From NCBI GenBank assembly GCA_025060325.1, contig JANXBW010000007.1, positions 62,001-126,000 on the forward strand: 64,000 nt of DNA. Reading direction: 5' to 3'. The notes beneath the pieces are model-generated. The model worked only from the letters and a program-made list of their open reading frames with translations. It did no database searches and was not told the DNA's origin. A program made the translations under genes and the position numbers. Origin of the DNA: Thermoguttaceae bacterium (GTDB lineage: Bacteria > Planctomycetota > Planctomycetia > Pirellulales > Thermoguttaceae). Numbering within the stretch: position 1 is the stretch's first letter; the number at the start of each line of letters is the position of its first letter. Positions 34,872 to 45,900 of this stretch are shown in pieces.

Positions 34872-35492
34872 ATGTTCATTGCCTTCGAAGGTGGTGACGG
34901 CGTCGGCAAGACCACACAACTTGAGCTTTTGGCTTTCGCGCTGGCAGAGCGCGGGTGGCCGGTGGTCTGCTTTCGCGACCCCGGCTCGACCGCCTTAGGT
35001 GAGGAACTCCGCGGCATTCTTTTGCGACGCCAGGAGCTACCCATTAGTCCCGTGGCAGAGACGCTCCTTTACATGGCTGCCCGGGCACAGCTGGTTGACG
35101 AAAAAATCCGGCCGGCCTTAGCCGAAGGGAAAGTCGTCCTGTGCGATCGCTTTCTTCTTTCCAATGTCGTTTACCAAGGGTACGGGTGTGGGCTAGACCC
35201 AAGGCAAGTCTGGGAGATCGGCCGTGTGGCCACCGGTGGCGTCCTTCCCACGTTGACACTGGTGCTTGACCTTCCGGAAGACGAGGCCGTCAAGAGAAGA
35301 AAAGCCTCCCCCGACCGCTTGGAGGCTCGAGACGCCGAGTTCCATCGCCGCGTTCGGGAAGGGTTTCTGGCGGAGGCTGCCAAAGCCCCGACATCGACCG
35401 TTGTGGTCGATGCAAGTCCTCCCACACAGGAGGTGCATCGGCGCATTCTTGAAATTGTCTTAGAAAGACTCCACCAACGTGGTAAGAAGTAG
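34872..35492 (+). CDS. tmk: Thymidylate kinase
   Basis: A 206-residue dTMP kinase, which makes dTDP for DNA synthesis. The P-loop GGDGVGKTT (residues 7-15) is followed by RDPGSTALGEELR (the DR[xE]PG-type motif, here RDPG), then the LID and substrate elements DRFLLSNVVYQGYG and DLPEDEAVKRRK. Total length is normal. It lies 122 bases upstream of holB on the same strand, an arrangement common in bacteria. A T7 tract lies about 70 bases before the start. Confidence 0.94.
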   Translation: MFIAFEGGDGVGKTTQLELLAFALAERGWPVVCFRDPGSTALGEELRGILLRRQELPISPVAETLLYMAARAQLVDEKIRPALAEGKVVLCDRFLLSNVVYQGYGCGLDPRQVWEIGRVATGGVLPTLTLVLDLPEDEAVKRRKASPDRLEARDAEFHRRVREGFLAEAAKAPTSTVVVDASPPTQEVHRRILEIVLERLHQRGKK

Positions 35493-35613
35493 CGCGACAT
35501 TAACAGTTCCAATGTTGACAAATCGGAATTTGCTACTCCTCCGGGCAGGTAAATAAGCGCCGGCAGACTTGAACGATCATATCCAGGCTTTGCCCTAGGG
35601 GAAAGAGGGGCCA

Positions 35614-36666
35614 ATGAGCTGGGAAGGCTTAATCGGCCATGATGAGTGGGTAGACCGCTTCCGCCAAGCAGTGAAGCGCGGACGCTTGGCCCATGCGTTT
35701 TTATTTGTCGGCCCACCCGGTGTCGGCAAGCGCCGTTTTGCCATCCTTTTGGCCAAAAGCCTTTTTTGCCGGGGACCGCAGGCAGCCAACTTACAACCGT
35801 GCGGCAGTTGCCAAAATTGCATCTTGGTCGAGGCGGGCACTCATCCGGATCTTCTTCTGCTCGCAAAGCCGGAGGACAAGTCGGAGTTCCCCGTAGAGCT
35901 CTTAATAGGCGATCGCCAGCATCGTGGTCAGGAGGGAGCCTGCCGGTCGCTTGCGTTAAAGCCCGTGCTGGCTTCCCGACGCATTCTGATTATCGACGAT
36001 GCCGATTTCTTCAACCCCGAAAGTGCCAATGCCCTCCTTAAGACAATCGAAGAACCACCGCCCGGCGCCGTCGTGATCCTTATTGCTACGTCCCTGGCCC
36101 GGCAACTTCCCACGATACGTAGTCGCTGCCAGATAATCCGCTTTCGGGCACTCCCTCTAGCAACAGTAGCAAGCAAACTTGTGGAGCTTGGCTATGTGGA
36201 CAATCTGCCGGAGGCGGAAAGGCTTGCCGAGGTAAGCGGGGGAAGCATCGGCCGGGCCATCGACCTTGCACAGACCGAAGCGGTCCACTTTCGTCGTGAA
36301 TTAATTGATGGTCTCGAGAAGCTTCCCCGCTCGCTTGCGAGCCTCGTGGAAAGCACAACAAGCTTTTCCGAAAAAGGGCAAAGCTCTGCCGAATCCAAGA
36401 GCCGGGTTCGACTTGTGCTGGAATGGTCCGCCACATACTTCGCCGATCGGTTGCGGCAAGGCTCCGCGCCAGCATCAAAGGCGCCGGCTTCCAGTACAAG
36501 TGCACAAGGGCACTCCAGTCCCTGGAGTACATCGGCCGACAAACTCTTGCGTGCCCTCGAGCTGACCCTCCAGATGGGCGATTACGTAGAACGTAATGTC
36601 AACAGGGCGTGTCTCCTCCAAGCGTGGCTCCAAAACCTCGCCCAGCTTGCTGGCCAAGTCCCCTAA
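35614..36666 (+). CDS. holB: DNA polymerase III delta-prime subunit-like (HolB)
   Basis: A 350-residue AAA+ clamp-loader subunit. Walker A-like GPPGVGKRRFA occurs near residue 35; Arg follows Lys where a Thr/Ser is normal, as in delta-prime proteins that do not hydrolyse ATP. A zinc-binding CGSCQNC cluster follows near residue 65. Walker B-like ILIIDDADFFN, LLKTIEEPPPGAVVILIA, and the SRCQIIRF segment (sensor/arginine-finger region) are present. The C-terminal third is helical with a Ser/Ala/Pro-rich loop. The clamp loader loads the beta clamp on primed DNA. It follows tmk, the usual neighbour of holB. Confidence 0.9.
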   Translation: MSWEGLIGHDEWVDRFRQAVKRGRLAHAFLFVGPPGVGKRRFAILLAKSLFCRGPQAANLQPCGSCQNCILVEAGTHPDLLLLAKPEDKSEFPVELLIGDRQHRGQEGACRSLALKPVLASRRILIIDDADFFNPESANALLKTIEEPPPGAVVILIATSLARQLPTIRSRCQIIRFRALPLATVASKLVELGYVDNLPEAERLAEVSGGSIGRAIDLAQTEAVHFRRELIDGLEKLPRSLASLVESTTSFSEKGQSSAESKSRVRLVLEWSATYFADRLRQGSAPASKAPASSTSAQGHSSPWSTSADKLLRALELTLQMGDYVERNVNRACLLQAWLQNLAQLAGQVP

Positions 36667-37138
36667 GGGGGCCGGCCTCTAAAGGAGCTTGTGGAAAAGC
36701 CACTAGTACCTTCACAACACCCCATAGTGAAAATGCGATGTCCTTGCCGCCCTCAGGGAAGCACGGGTGCCCTTGCCCGGCGGCGCAATTAAACTGGGAT
36801 TCTCCCCTGCCCTGTGAGGGACTAGGCTGGGCGGATTCTTCAGTAAAGCAAGTAAAGCCCCCGGAGTTTCGCCCGGCAAAGATTTCGGGAAAAGGGGTTG
36901 CTCATGCCGCGCGGTAGGGACGCGCTAGCTTTGCCCTCGACGCGAGGTTACACTTTAGCTCACGCGGCTTTCCCAAATAGCCCGGGTTGAGTCCTCCCTA
37001 AGAAGGGGTGCAGCGCCCCAGGCGAGCTACCTGCTAAAGGCAAAGGCTCTCCGTAGCGGTTGGCAGGCTTTCCCTTTGGTAAACACGCAAATAGAGTTTC
37101 GACCTCATTTGGTCTGTTGACAAAAGGAGGAAAAGGCA
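36667..37138. other. Intergenic region
   Basis: A 472-base gap. A strong ribosome-binding site (AAAAGGAGGAAAAGG) precedes the gene at 37139. Nothing else was recognised. Confidence 0.4.
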
Positions 37139-38008
37139 ATGGAAAGGCGAAACTTTGTTCTTGGTGGGCTTACCGCACTTGCCGCAACGACCTTCCCCAT
37201 CGGTTGGAAAAAGTCGCTGGCAGCCTCTCAGCGCAAGAAGCGGGTCCTTTACTTTACCCGCTCGGTGGGATTTGAACACTCAGTGGTGCGTCGGGAGGGC
37301 GACGAGTTAGCCCATTCGGAAAAGATCCTGGTTGAGCTGGGGCAAAAGGCAGGCTTTGAAGTCATCTGCACCAAGGATGGCCGCGTCTTTGACGAAGATC
37401 TAGGCAGATTCGATGCCTTTGCGTTTTACACAACCGGCGACTTGACCCGGCCGGACAGGTCGGGCACCCCGCCCATGTCGCCGGAAGGCAAGCAGCGGCT
37501 GCTGGATGCCGTGGCAGCCGGTAAGGGATTTATTGGGTTCCACTCCGCCACCGACACTTTCCATTCTCGTGGCAACGAAATCGACCCGTACATCGCCATG
37601 ATAGGAGGCGAGTTCATCGTCCATGGGCGGCAACAGGAGGCGACGCTCATCAACACCTCACCGAAATTCCCCGGAATGGCCAAGATTGGGCAGCGGATAC
37701 GCCTATTCGAAGAGTGGTACGCTCTCAAGAATTTCGCTCCTGACCTGCACGTTATCTTCGTCCAAGATACTGAAGGGATGATCGACGATTGCTACCAGCG
37801 TCCGCCTTTCCCGGCCACCTGGGCTCGAATGCATGGGAAAGGACGTGTTTACTACACATCCTTAGGTCATCGGGAAGACATCTGGACAAACCCAATCGTG
37901 CAGGAAATCTTCCTCGGCGCATTTGCCTGGGTACTGGGCCAGGTGGACGCCGATATCCCGCCAAATATCAACGAGGTTACTCCGCAGGCCAATCAGCTGA
38001 AGCGATAG
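37139..38008 (+). CDS. Secreted ThuA-domain protein
   Basis: A 289-residue exported protein. The N-terminus carries a twin-arginine-like signal (ERRNFVLGGL, then a hydrophobic stretch). The remaining domain is ThuA, a class I glutamine-amidotransferase-like fold found in trehalose-utilisation proteins and, in planctomycetes, in many secreted proteins. Elements seen include RVLYFTRSVGFEHSVV, ILVELGQKAGFEV, FDAFAFYTTGDL, GKGFIGFHSATDTFH and GGEFIVHGRQQ, then HEVWY-type residues and RVYYTSLGHREDIWTNP near the end. Biochemical activity of this family is not established; sugar-related roles are usual guesses. Twin-arginine export is inferred from the RRxF pattern. Confidence 0.85.
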   Translation: MERRNFVLGGLTALAATTFPIGWKKSLAASQRKKRVLYFTRSVGFEHSVVRREGDELAHSEKILVELGQKAGFEVICTKDGRVFDEDLGRFDAFAFYTTGDLTRPDRSGTPPMSPEGKQRLLDAVAAGKGFIGFHSATDTFHSRGNEIDPYIAMIGGEFIVHGRQQEATLINTSPKFPGMAKIGQRIRLFEEWYALKNFAPDLHVIFVQDTEGMIDDCYQRPPFPATWARMHGKGRVYYTSLGHREDIWTNPIVQEIFLGAFAWVLGQVDADIPPNINEVTPQANQLKR

Positions 38009-39132
38009 CAAACAGAGAAACCCGGGAGACGCTCCTGCAAAGCAAGCCCCCGAGACGGAAGGGGAGATCGCGAACGTTCGGCTTTCGGAGTGTGCCGAGT
38101 CGGAAGCTCCTCGCCCGTTGCGGGAAGTTTCAGCAGTTTGCGCGATGCCTGTCAAATCACACTCGGGCTATTGGGCTCTGCCAACCAATTAGTCTGCCCT
38201 CCGCGGCCTGGACGCCGTGATCAGGATAATTGGCCATTTGCCGGCAAACTAACCATGCGGATTGGCCTTGCGAGCCTGGGGCCTAAGCGGAGCCTTTCCC
38301 GCAAGGATGGGGGGAAAGAGCCTACCGAGTTGAGAACGTGAGGGTTCGCCTCCCGGGGTGCGCGGGCCAGTTTGATTGCTACTGCGCGGATAATTCGCGG
38401 CGTGAGCCTCTCGCGATAAGTCTCTGCCTGTTTCTTGCTGGTCGGCCCAACCTCTTTCCTGTTTGCGTTGGTTGAAAGGGGCGCCGCTTTACTTTCGGGC
38501 CGGTTTTATCGCGTCCCACACGCCATCGGTTAAAGCATAAATGCTTGATGCACACCGTCCCCGCCGGGGCGGGAAAAAGCTTAACCGCTTCCGCCCATAA
38601 ATAAACAAACCCCGCTCCCGGCGTGGGACCGGCCTTCGCTTCCGTGCTCCCTTGCCTTTCACGACCCGCCCCCAGAGGTGTTCAAGAGACGTTGAAAATC
38701 CAGCCCTTGTCTTGCTTGCGTCGGGCATGCCGACACACTTGGGAAATGGATGGACAACTGCCGCCGAAGCCACCTCGGCAAATTATGCCACACAGGGGGA
38801 AACGGGCACTTTCTCGTCTTCGGTCGTGTACAAGTGTAAAACGCTCGCAATACCCATCCGAAAAACATCCCTGCTGTTAGAAAAGATCCCAAGTTGTAAA
38901 CGGTCGGAAGCTACATGGGAAAGACAAGTGACCCTCATGACTCGCTCAATTGCGGGGTAGGGTTTTCGGGGGTTGATCCTGTGACCCGCACGGGCACGTC
39001 TCCGGGGAAACCCATGCATCCGCCAAGCCCTCCTCGAGATTCGGAGCAATTGTCATCGCAGGCAGACTGTCAAAAGTGGATTAGCCTCCGGTAGACCCGG
39101 CTCACTTTCTCTCCTTGCTCGACGGAGTGCGT
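38009..39132. other. Long intergenic region
   Basis: No gene is supported in these 1124 bases between convergent genes. Short frames on both strands overlap, lack ribosome-binding sites and show no family. A small CCCC-GCC-GGGG hairpin lies near 38560. No terminator was clear. Confidence 0.35.
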
Positions 39133-40665
39133 TTATGAACTTCCCGCCCCGAGCGGAAGGACAAGCCGAGCTAACTCGAAAAGCTCCCGCCGCGCTAGCA
39201 CAAGATAGAGAAGCACTCCGAGGCCAACAAGGGCAGCCAACCGGATCACCTCTCCTGCACCGGCAAATGAGAGCACCATCCGCCCTACGGCCACAGCCAT
39301 GCCCATGAGCAGCGTCGCTCTCACCGATGGCCAAATTGCCCGACAGACTTCCTCCACGGCGATCTTCGCGATTTGCAAAACCGCCAATAGGTAAGCTGGG
39401 AAGGCAAGCAGTCCGAGGGCTCCCGTGTAGAAGCTGGCGACGATCTCCAAAGGATAGTTCGTCCACGATCCGACGGCAAGGCCGGCCAGCACAGCCGAGG
39501 TTTGAAGAGCTGCTAAAGTTGTACACGCCAATGCTAAGGGCCTTCCTTTGCCGGCCGCGGCTAAGACGGTGCCAAAATTCTGAACAAATGCCTGAGAAAC
39601 AATCGTTAGCGCCAAGATGGCAAGGAGAGGACCAGCCGGCCGCCATTGTCCCCCACCGAGAATGCTCATCACTTCCGGCCCGACCAACGCCAGCCCCACG
39701 GTGGCCGGAAACATCGTCGCCGCGATTATCCGGAAACAAATCAGGAGGATCGCCCGGAAGAAAGCCGGGTCTTCTTGCGCCCGGGATAAAGCGGGCAGCA
39801 TGATTGTCGACAATCTTGTGATGACAAGTTGCACCGGCCGGGATGCTAGATTGTACGCCTGGCTATAAAGTGCCGCCGCCCGAACTCCCAGCGCATATCC
39901 TAGGCAAACTTTGTCCACTTGTGTGGCCACAAAGTGCATAAAGGTAGCCCAGGTGCATAGCCCACCAAATCGGATCATTCCCAAGATGCCGGCTCCGCGT
40001 AGCGTTAGCTTTGGGCGGAACGGCTCAAGCGTCCACACCAAGAGATCGAATACTGCCAGCTCAATATACATCTGAGCAACAAGTGCCCACACATGCCATC
40101 CGTTGACGGCAGCCGCTATGGCTACAAGGTTGCCCGACACCCCCGCTGCCAAGCGGATAGCTGCCGCCGCCCCGAGCCGCAGTCGCCGCTGAAGGAGCGC
40201 ATAATGCTGGAGTCCCAGGGTCGCCAAAAGATTGGTCCCGGCCAGCACCGCGGTGACCTCAAGGAGCATTGGTTGTCGATAAAACCAGGCCACAACGGGG
40301 GCGGCCGCGGCCACACCGAGCGTTACCAAAGCGCCAAGAAGTTGCTGTACCCAAAACAACGCGGAAACTTGGGAGACATCAAGCTCCGGCCGTTGAATGG
40401 TGGCGACGTCTAGACCCGACGTGACCACGATCCGCGCCAGATACAGTAGCGGCACCACCATGGCCAAAAGGCCGTAAGGGTCAACACCGAGGACCCGGTA
40501 GAGAATCGCCAAGAAGACGAGGTTGGCAAGTTGATGAACGGCCTCGATAAGCACCACGGCACTTGCTCCGCGGCGGATCCGCCCGGCAAGCTGCCGCCTT
40601 GTTTCCTCATTCCCATGAACATCACAGCAGAGATCGTTCGTCAACCCTGTGCCTTCAACTAGCAA
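39133..40665 (-). CDS. Polysaccharide flippase (Wzx/O-antigen transporter type)
   Basis: A 510-residue polytopic protein of the MOP superfamily. After a short cytoplasmic N-terminus come 12-14 hydrophobic helices. The first segment (AVVLIEAVHQLANLVFLAILYRVLGVDPYGLLAMV) matches the Wzx/WzxC pattern in which ARxLGPxxYG is typical. Segments near 245-300 (FATQVDKVCLGYALGVRAAALYSQAYNL) and near 340 (LALVGPEVMSILGGGQWRPAGPLL) also fit, as does the LGxxWxxA pattern. Such proteins flip undecaprenyl-linked oligosaccharides across the inner membrane. No glycosyltransferase genes are adjacent, so the substrate is unknown. The N-terminal start is uncertain by up to about 20 residues. Confidence 0.85.
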   Translation of the reverse strand: MLVEGTGLTNDLCCDVHGNEETRRQLAGRIRRGASAVVLIEAVHQLANLVFLAILYRVLGVDPYGLLAMVVPLLYLARIVVTSGLDVATIQRPELDVSQVSALFWVQQLLGALVTLGVAAAAPVVAWFYRQPMLLEVTAVLAGTNLLATLGLQHYALLQRRLRLGAAAAIRLAAGVSGNLVAIAAAVNGWHVWALVAQMYIELAVFDLLVWTLEPFRPKLTLRGAGILGMIRFGGLCTWATFMHFVATQVDKVCLGYALGVRAAALYSQAYNLASRPVQLVITRLSTIMLPALSRAQEDPAFFRAILLICFRIIAATMFPATVGLALVGPEVMSILGGGQWRPAGPLLAILALTIVSQAFVQNFGTVLAAAGKGRPLALACTTLAALQTSAVLAGLAVGSWTNYPLEIVASFYTGALGLLAFPAYLLAVLQIAKIAVEEVCRAIWPSVRATLLMGMAVAVGRMVLSFAGAGEVIRLAALVGLGVLLYLVLARRELFELARLVLPLGAGSS

Positions 40666-41152
40666 GATTCGTGACGTGTACCGAACAAACCTCTTCTCAC
40701 GGCGAAAAGCTGTTGTTAAAGTGAACCACCGGGTTAAATCGCTAAGCTGGCATGACCGGCCGGAGAGTGTTAATCATCCCCCGCCGGACAAAGTGGTGCT
40801 CAAGCCATTACCCAATAAGCTGGTACCTTCCGTCGGCAGTAGAACTTCTCAAGCTTCCCGTACCAAGTATGCCTAAACACCGCACCCACCAACCGGTTAT
40901 TCGGCTTTCGCCTCTTAAAGGCCTAATAGGTCGGGCAAGCCTTTTGGCCGGATAGTAGGCCGGCAATCCCAAAATTAGAATAGCTTATTCGAACTCCTTC
41001 CTTTCAAGCACACTGTGGCCGGCAGTTTGGCGGCGGGAAACCCGCGGCTGGCAGCGCAGGCGCCGCCGGCTTTCCAGCAGGCGTTCGGTTTGGCAGCCCA
41101 GAATGCAGCTTGAAGTCTAGCAGTCCTTTCTTCTACCAAGGAGGAAGTGCCA
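40666..41152. other. Intergenic region
   Basis: A 487-base gap between divergent genes. Some GC-rich inverted repeats occur near 41020-41080. AAGGAGGA (41138-41145) is the ribosome-binding site that decides the sulfatase start. No RNA gene was recognised. Confidence 0.4.
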
Positions 41153-42706
41153 ATGTCGCGCTTAGGTTTGCCGTCCCTAACCGTCAATGGGCACTTGGGG
41201 AAAAATATTCTCGTATGCAGTACACGCGTTTTTTCGGCCACAGTTCTCCTGGCAACGATTCTGTTAGGTATTCCAAGCTTTAGCGCGGGAGCCTCCCAGC
41301 CCGCCGCCGGCAAACCAAACATCTTGTTTATCGCCATTGACGACCTTAACGATTGGACCGGCTTTCTTGGAGGACACCCTCAGGCGCAAACCCCTCATTT
41401 GGACGGTTTGGCCAAGCGGGGAATGGTCTTCACGCGGGCCTATTGTGCGGCTCCAGCGTGCAACCCTTCCCGAACGGCTATTCTGACGGGGATTATGCCG
41501 GCCAGTTCCGGTGTCTACCACAACAACAATCCCTGGCGACCGCAGCTGCCGGAGGCCGTAACCTTATTCCAACATTTTCGTCAACACAACTACAAAGTTT
41601 TTGGCGGCGGAAAGCTCTTCCATGGCCCATTCAACGATGTGCTCTCGTGGGAGATGTACTGGGCCAGGCCGGGTGACCCCATGCCGCCAGGCCGGCCGCT
41701 CAATGGCATTCCCAATGCGGCCCAGTTTGACTGGGGCCCACTTGATGTGGACGATGGAGCGATGGGCGACGCCAAATTGACGGACTGGGCCATTTGGTTC
41801 CTCCAACAAGAGCACGACCGTCCATTCTTCCTTGCAGTCGGCTATATTCGCCCGCATTTACCGTGGTATGTTCCCCGGCCTTACTTCGAGCGGTTTCCCC
41901 TCGCCAATGTTATCCTTCCGCGCGTTAAAGAAAATGACCTCGACGATATTCCGCCGCTTGGGCGTAAGATTGCCAATCCCCAAGGCGATCACGCCCGCGT
42001 ATTAGCCACCAACAATTGGCATCGCGCCGTCCAAGGATACTTGGCTAGTATCGCCTTTGTGGACTACCAGGTGGGGCGATTACTCCAGGCCTTTTATCAA
42101 AGCCCTTATGTGGACAATACGATCGTCGTCCTTTGGGGTGATCACGGTTGGCATCTGGGACAAAAACAACACTGGCGAAAATTCGCTCTTTGGGAGGAGG
42201 CCACCCGCGTTCCCTTGATCATTGTTGTCCCTGGGCTCACAAAGCCCGGGAGTCGCTGCGGCCGAACTGTCAACCTGGCCGATCTTTACCCCACGCTGTG
42301 CGAATTGGCAGGCCTGCCTATCCCACCCCAAGTGGAAACCCGCAGCCTGGTGCCTCTCTTGAAAGATCCGGAGCATCCCTGGGACCGGCCGGCAATCACT
42401 ACGCACGGCTACATGAACCACGCAGTGCGGTCGGAGCAGTACCGGTACATTCGCTACAGCGATGGGAGCGAAGAGCTTTATGACCACGAAGTCGACCCGC
42501 TTGAGTGGACAAACTTAGCGAACGATCCCAAGTACCAACAAATCAAGGATGAATTGGCCAAATGGCTGCCCCAGGTCAACCGCGAGGAAGGCCCACGGGT
42601 ACAGGAGAGGCAACCAGCCCGCATCCGCAGGCAGCGCAAAACCGCTGACCTCCCGCCCGCTATTCGAGCTTATTTGGCTCAGGAATGGTTTGGCGAAATA
42701 CCGTGA
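41153..42706 (+). CDS. Secreted cysteine-type sulfatase
   Basis: A 517-residue exported sulfatase. ATG at 41153 was preferred over GTG at 41147 because of AAGGAGGA 7 bases upstream. A signal peptide (VFSATVLLATILLGIPSFSA) precedes the domain. PNILFIAIDDLNDW supplies metal ligands, and the active-site motif is Cys103-Asn-Pro-Ser-Arg107, whose Cys must be converted to formylglycine. FFLAVGYIRPHLPW and VVLWGDHGWHLGQKQHW complete the site. The sequence resembles the iduronate-2-sulfatase-like branch. It would release sulfate from sulfated polysaccharides outside the cytoplasm. The next gene carries a domain related to the sulfatase-maturating enzyme FGE, though without catalytic cysteines. Confidence 0.94.
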   Translation: MSRLGLPSLTVNGHLGKNILVCSTRVFSATVLLATILLGIPSFSAGASQPAAGKPNILFIAIDDLNDWTGFLGGHPQAQTPHLDGLAKRGMVFTRAYCAAPACNPSRTAILTGIMPASSGVYHNNNPWRPQLPEAVTLFQHFRQHNYKVFGGGKLFHGPFNDVLSWEMYWARPGDPMPPGRPLNGIPNAAQFDWGPLDVDDGAMGDAKLTDWAIWFLQQEHDRPFFLAVGYIRPHLPWYVPRPYFERFPLANVILPRVKENDLDDIPPLGRKIANPQGDHARVLATNNWHRAVQGYLASIAFVDYQVGRLLQAFYQSPYVDNTIVVLWGDHGWHLGQKQHWRKFALWEEATRVPLIIVVPGLTKPGSRCGRTVNLADLYPTLCELAGLPIPPQVETRSLVPLLKDPEHPWDRPAITTHGYMNHAVRSEQYRYIRYSDGSEELYDHEVDPLEWTNLANDPKYQQIKDELAKWLPQVNREEGPRVQERQPARIRRQRKTADLPPAIRAYLAQEWFGEIP

Positions 42707-42943
42707 TTTGATGAGCGGGGTTACCTTCCTGTTAACAGAGCAAAAGATTTACTAGCGGCGCCGAGGGTCCCTGACACCGGGTTAAGATCCCATTATCTGC
42801 CTTCACTTGCGAGACTTAATTGCAAAACAGGCTTCCTCCAGGCTGAGGAAGAGGGCTGGCTTTTGTCTCCAAAAGATACTGCTGGGCACCGGGATAACCG
42901 CAAGTATTTCCCGTAGTCGATTTACGCTCAATGGAGCAGCAAA

Positions 42944-45900
42944 ATGGATCATCTCGGTAAATTTCGGTCTGGCCGGCTGAAGGGGTTCGTGTTCACATTT
43001 TCGCTTGCGATTCTTCTCTTGAAAGTGGCATCTCTTAGCGCCCGGTGCGACGAAGTGAACTCTTCCCCCAGCCGGGTTGGTGATCACCTAATTTATCAGA
43101 TGTCAACTCTTGGGCGAGCTATCGATGATCTTGCCGCAGCATATCCGCCCGAGGAGTTCCCCGCCTACCAACTAAAGGCCGAGCTAGAGGACCTAAAAGA
43201 GAAGCTTATCTTGCTACCGGCAGCCCGTGATCAAGTCGCCGCAAGATTCCGCCAAGTTCAGCAGGAATACCTTCGGCATCATCCGCTTCTTAAGGGGGAG
43301 AAATTGCTTATTGTGAAGCGCCGCCCTCGTTTCTTGTCGCCCGAAGGCAAACCCACTCCTCGTGGACCGGCCGGCCTTGAGCTGGCAATGCCCTCCAATC
43401 ACGAGTGCAATTCGTCCTTAGCCCGTATCGGGTATGACAATGAAATTGCCATTTTAGAGCTCATTTCGCCGGAAGGAGTGCTGCGAACACTCTATCGGCC
43501 TGAGCACAGCGGCTATGTGGGGGAAATCGATCTTCACTACTCTGGCACGCGGTTTTTGTTTACTCAGTCCGACCCGGAGAGCTGGAAGATTTGGGAATTT
43601 GACCTTTCGACCGGTAAGGTTCGGCAGGTGACGGACCTGCCGCCAGATGTGGATGCGATGGACCCTTGCTACCTACCCGACGGAGGGATCATTTTCGGGT
43701 CGACGGCGTGTTTTCAAGCCGTTCCATGTTGGCACGGGTTAAAAAGGGTGGTCAACCTTTACCGACTTGAGCCGGACGGGCGGACAGTGCGGCGACTGTG
43801 CTTCGATCAGGATCATGACCTCCATCCGGTTCTCCTACCCAATGGGCAAATCCTTTATAACCGCTGGGATTACACGGGAATTAGCCATATTTACTTACGG
43901 CAGCTTATGGTGATAAATCCGGACGGTACGGGCCAGCGGGCTGTTTACGGTAGTAACTCCTGGTTTCCCAATGCGCTTTATTTTGCCCGTCCTATGCCGG
44001 GTGACAGTCAACGCTTTGTGGCAATCCTGTCGGGCTATCATGGCCCCCACCGGATGGGTTGGTTGGTGCTTGTGGACATCTCCCGCGGTTGGTTTGAGGA
44101 GACTGGCATCGTGGCCCGAATTAGCGGTCAGGGACAGCCAGTGGAAAAAAGAATTGTGGATGAACTCGTCAAGGACGACTGGCCGCGATTCCTCCACCCT
44201 TACCCGCTCAGTGACAAGTACTTCCTGGTGGCTTGTCAACCAAAGCCGGGCGCTCCCTGGGGCATCTATTTGGCCGACGTGTTCGACAATCTCATCCTCG
44301 TCAAAGAGGAACCGGGCTGGGCACTGCTTGAACCAGTGCCCTTGCGTCCCCAACCCCTCCCGCCGGTGTTGGCCTCCCGGGTCAACCTGCGTGATCAAGA
44401 GGCGACGGTTTATCTCCACGACATTTACCGCGGCCCGGGACTTGCCGGAGTCCCGCGTGGCACGGTGAGGAAGCTCCGCATCGTTGCCTACCACTTTGGC
44501 TATCCGGGATTGGCTGGGCCGGACCTCATCGGTTACGGCGGGCCTTGGGAGGCCATGCAAATCTTAGGAACGGTTCCCCTGCTCGAAGATGGTTCGGCGA
44601 TCTTCCGCGTGCCGGCCAATACCCCCCTGGCTATTCAAGCCCTCGATGCGGAAGGAAAGGCCGTGCAACTCATGCGAAGTTGGTTTACAGCGATGCCGGG
44701 GGAGAAGGTTTCTTGCGTCGGTTGCCACGAACCCCCAAGCGAAGTACCAACGGCCGTTGCCGAAGCCGCCTTCAGCCAGCCAGCGGCCATCGAGCCTTGG
44801 TACGGTCCGCCGAGGGGGTTTTCCTTTCTCCGGGAAGTTCAGCCCGTGCTCAACAAATACTGTGTCTCCTGTCATAATGGCCGGGACGCACCGCTTGACC
44901 TAAGACCCCCAGAGGAAGTGCCCCACTATCGGGGATTGTCCGTCTCCAAGCTTGCCCGGGAAAGGATGCATCCGGCCGTCGCCACCCTTACAGGTGGCGT
45001 TGTTAAATTTGCCCCGGCATACGAGGCACTCCTCCCTTACATTCGCCGCGTGGGTATCGAGGATGATGTGTCACTTCTTTTCCCGGGGGAATACCACGCC
45101 GACACAAGCCCCCTTGTGCAACTGCTTTATGGGGGCCACTACGGCATTTGGCTTGATGGGGAAAGTTGGGATCGGCTTGTTACCTGGATTGATCTTAACG
45201 CCCCTTGCCACGGCCGCTGGAGCGAGGTAGTTCCCATCCCGGACGGTATGCACGAAAAGCGAAAGGAGATGTGGGAGCGATTTGGCGGCCCGGCTCAGGA
45301 TCCGGAAATCCTTCCCATCAATTTGCCGCAACCCGACTTTTGCGCACTACCCCGCAGTGACGCGCCCTCTCAGCCGGACGACATGGCTGTGGACTTTCCT
45401 CTAACGCCTGCTCAAGCGGAAGCAAGGCAAAAAGCCCTGGACGAAACGTGTCGTCACATTCCGCTGCCAGGGGCTCGACCCCTTGTGTTTGTGCGCTTGC
45501 CGCCGGGGGAATGTTTAATCGGGGACCGAGCCGGCTGGGAGGATGAAAAACCGCGGCGGCAATTTCGCTTGGAGAAACCGCTGTGGATCTCCGCTTTTGA
45601 GATTACCAACGAGCAGTTCCGGCTCTACTCCCCCGGTCACACTCCCCGGTACTACCAAAAGCGGCATGCTCGTGTTGACGACCCAGGTCTGCCACTAGAT
45701 CATCCCGACCAGCCAGTGGTGCGGGTCTCCTGGGAGGAAGCGATGGGGTTTTGCCGGTGGCTAAGTGAGAGGACGGGGCTTCACTTTGACTTACCCACAG
45801 AAGAGGAATGGGAGTATGCGGCCCGGGCGGGTAGCGATTCTCCATTTTTCTTTGGCGGCTTAGATACCGATTTTTCGCCTTACGCCAATCTGGGCGACAA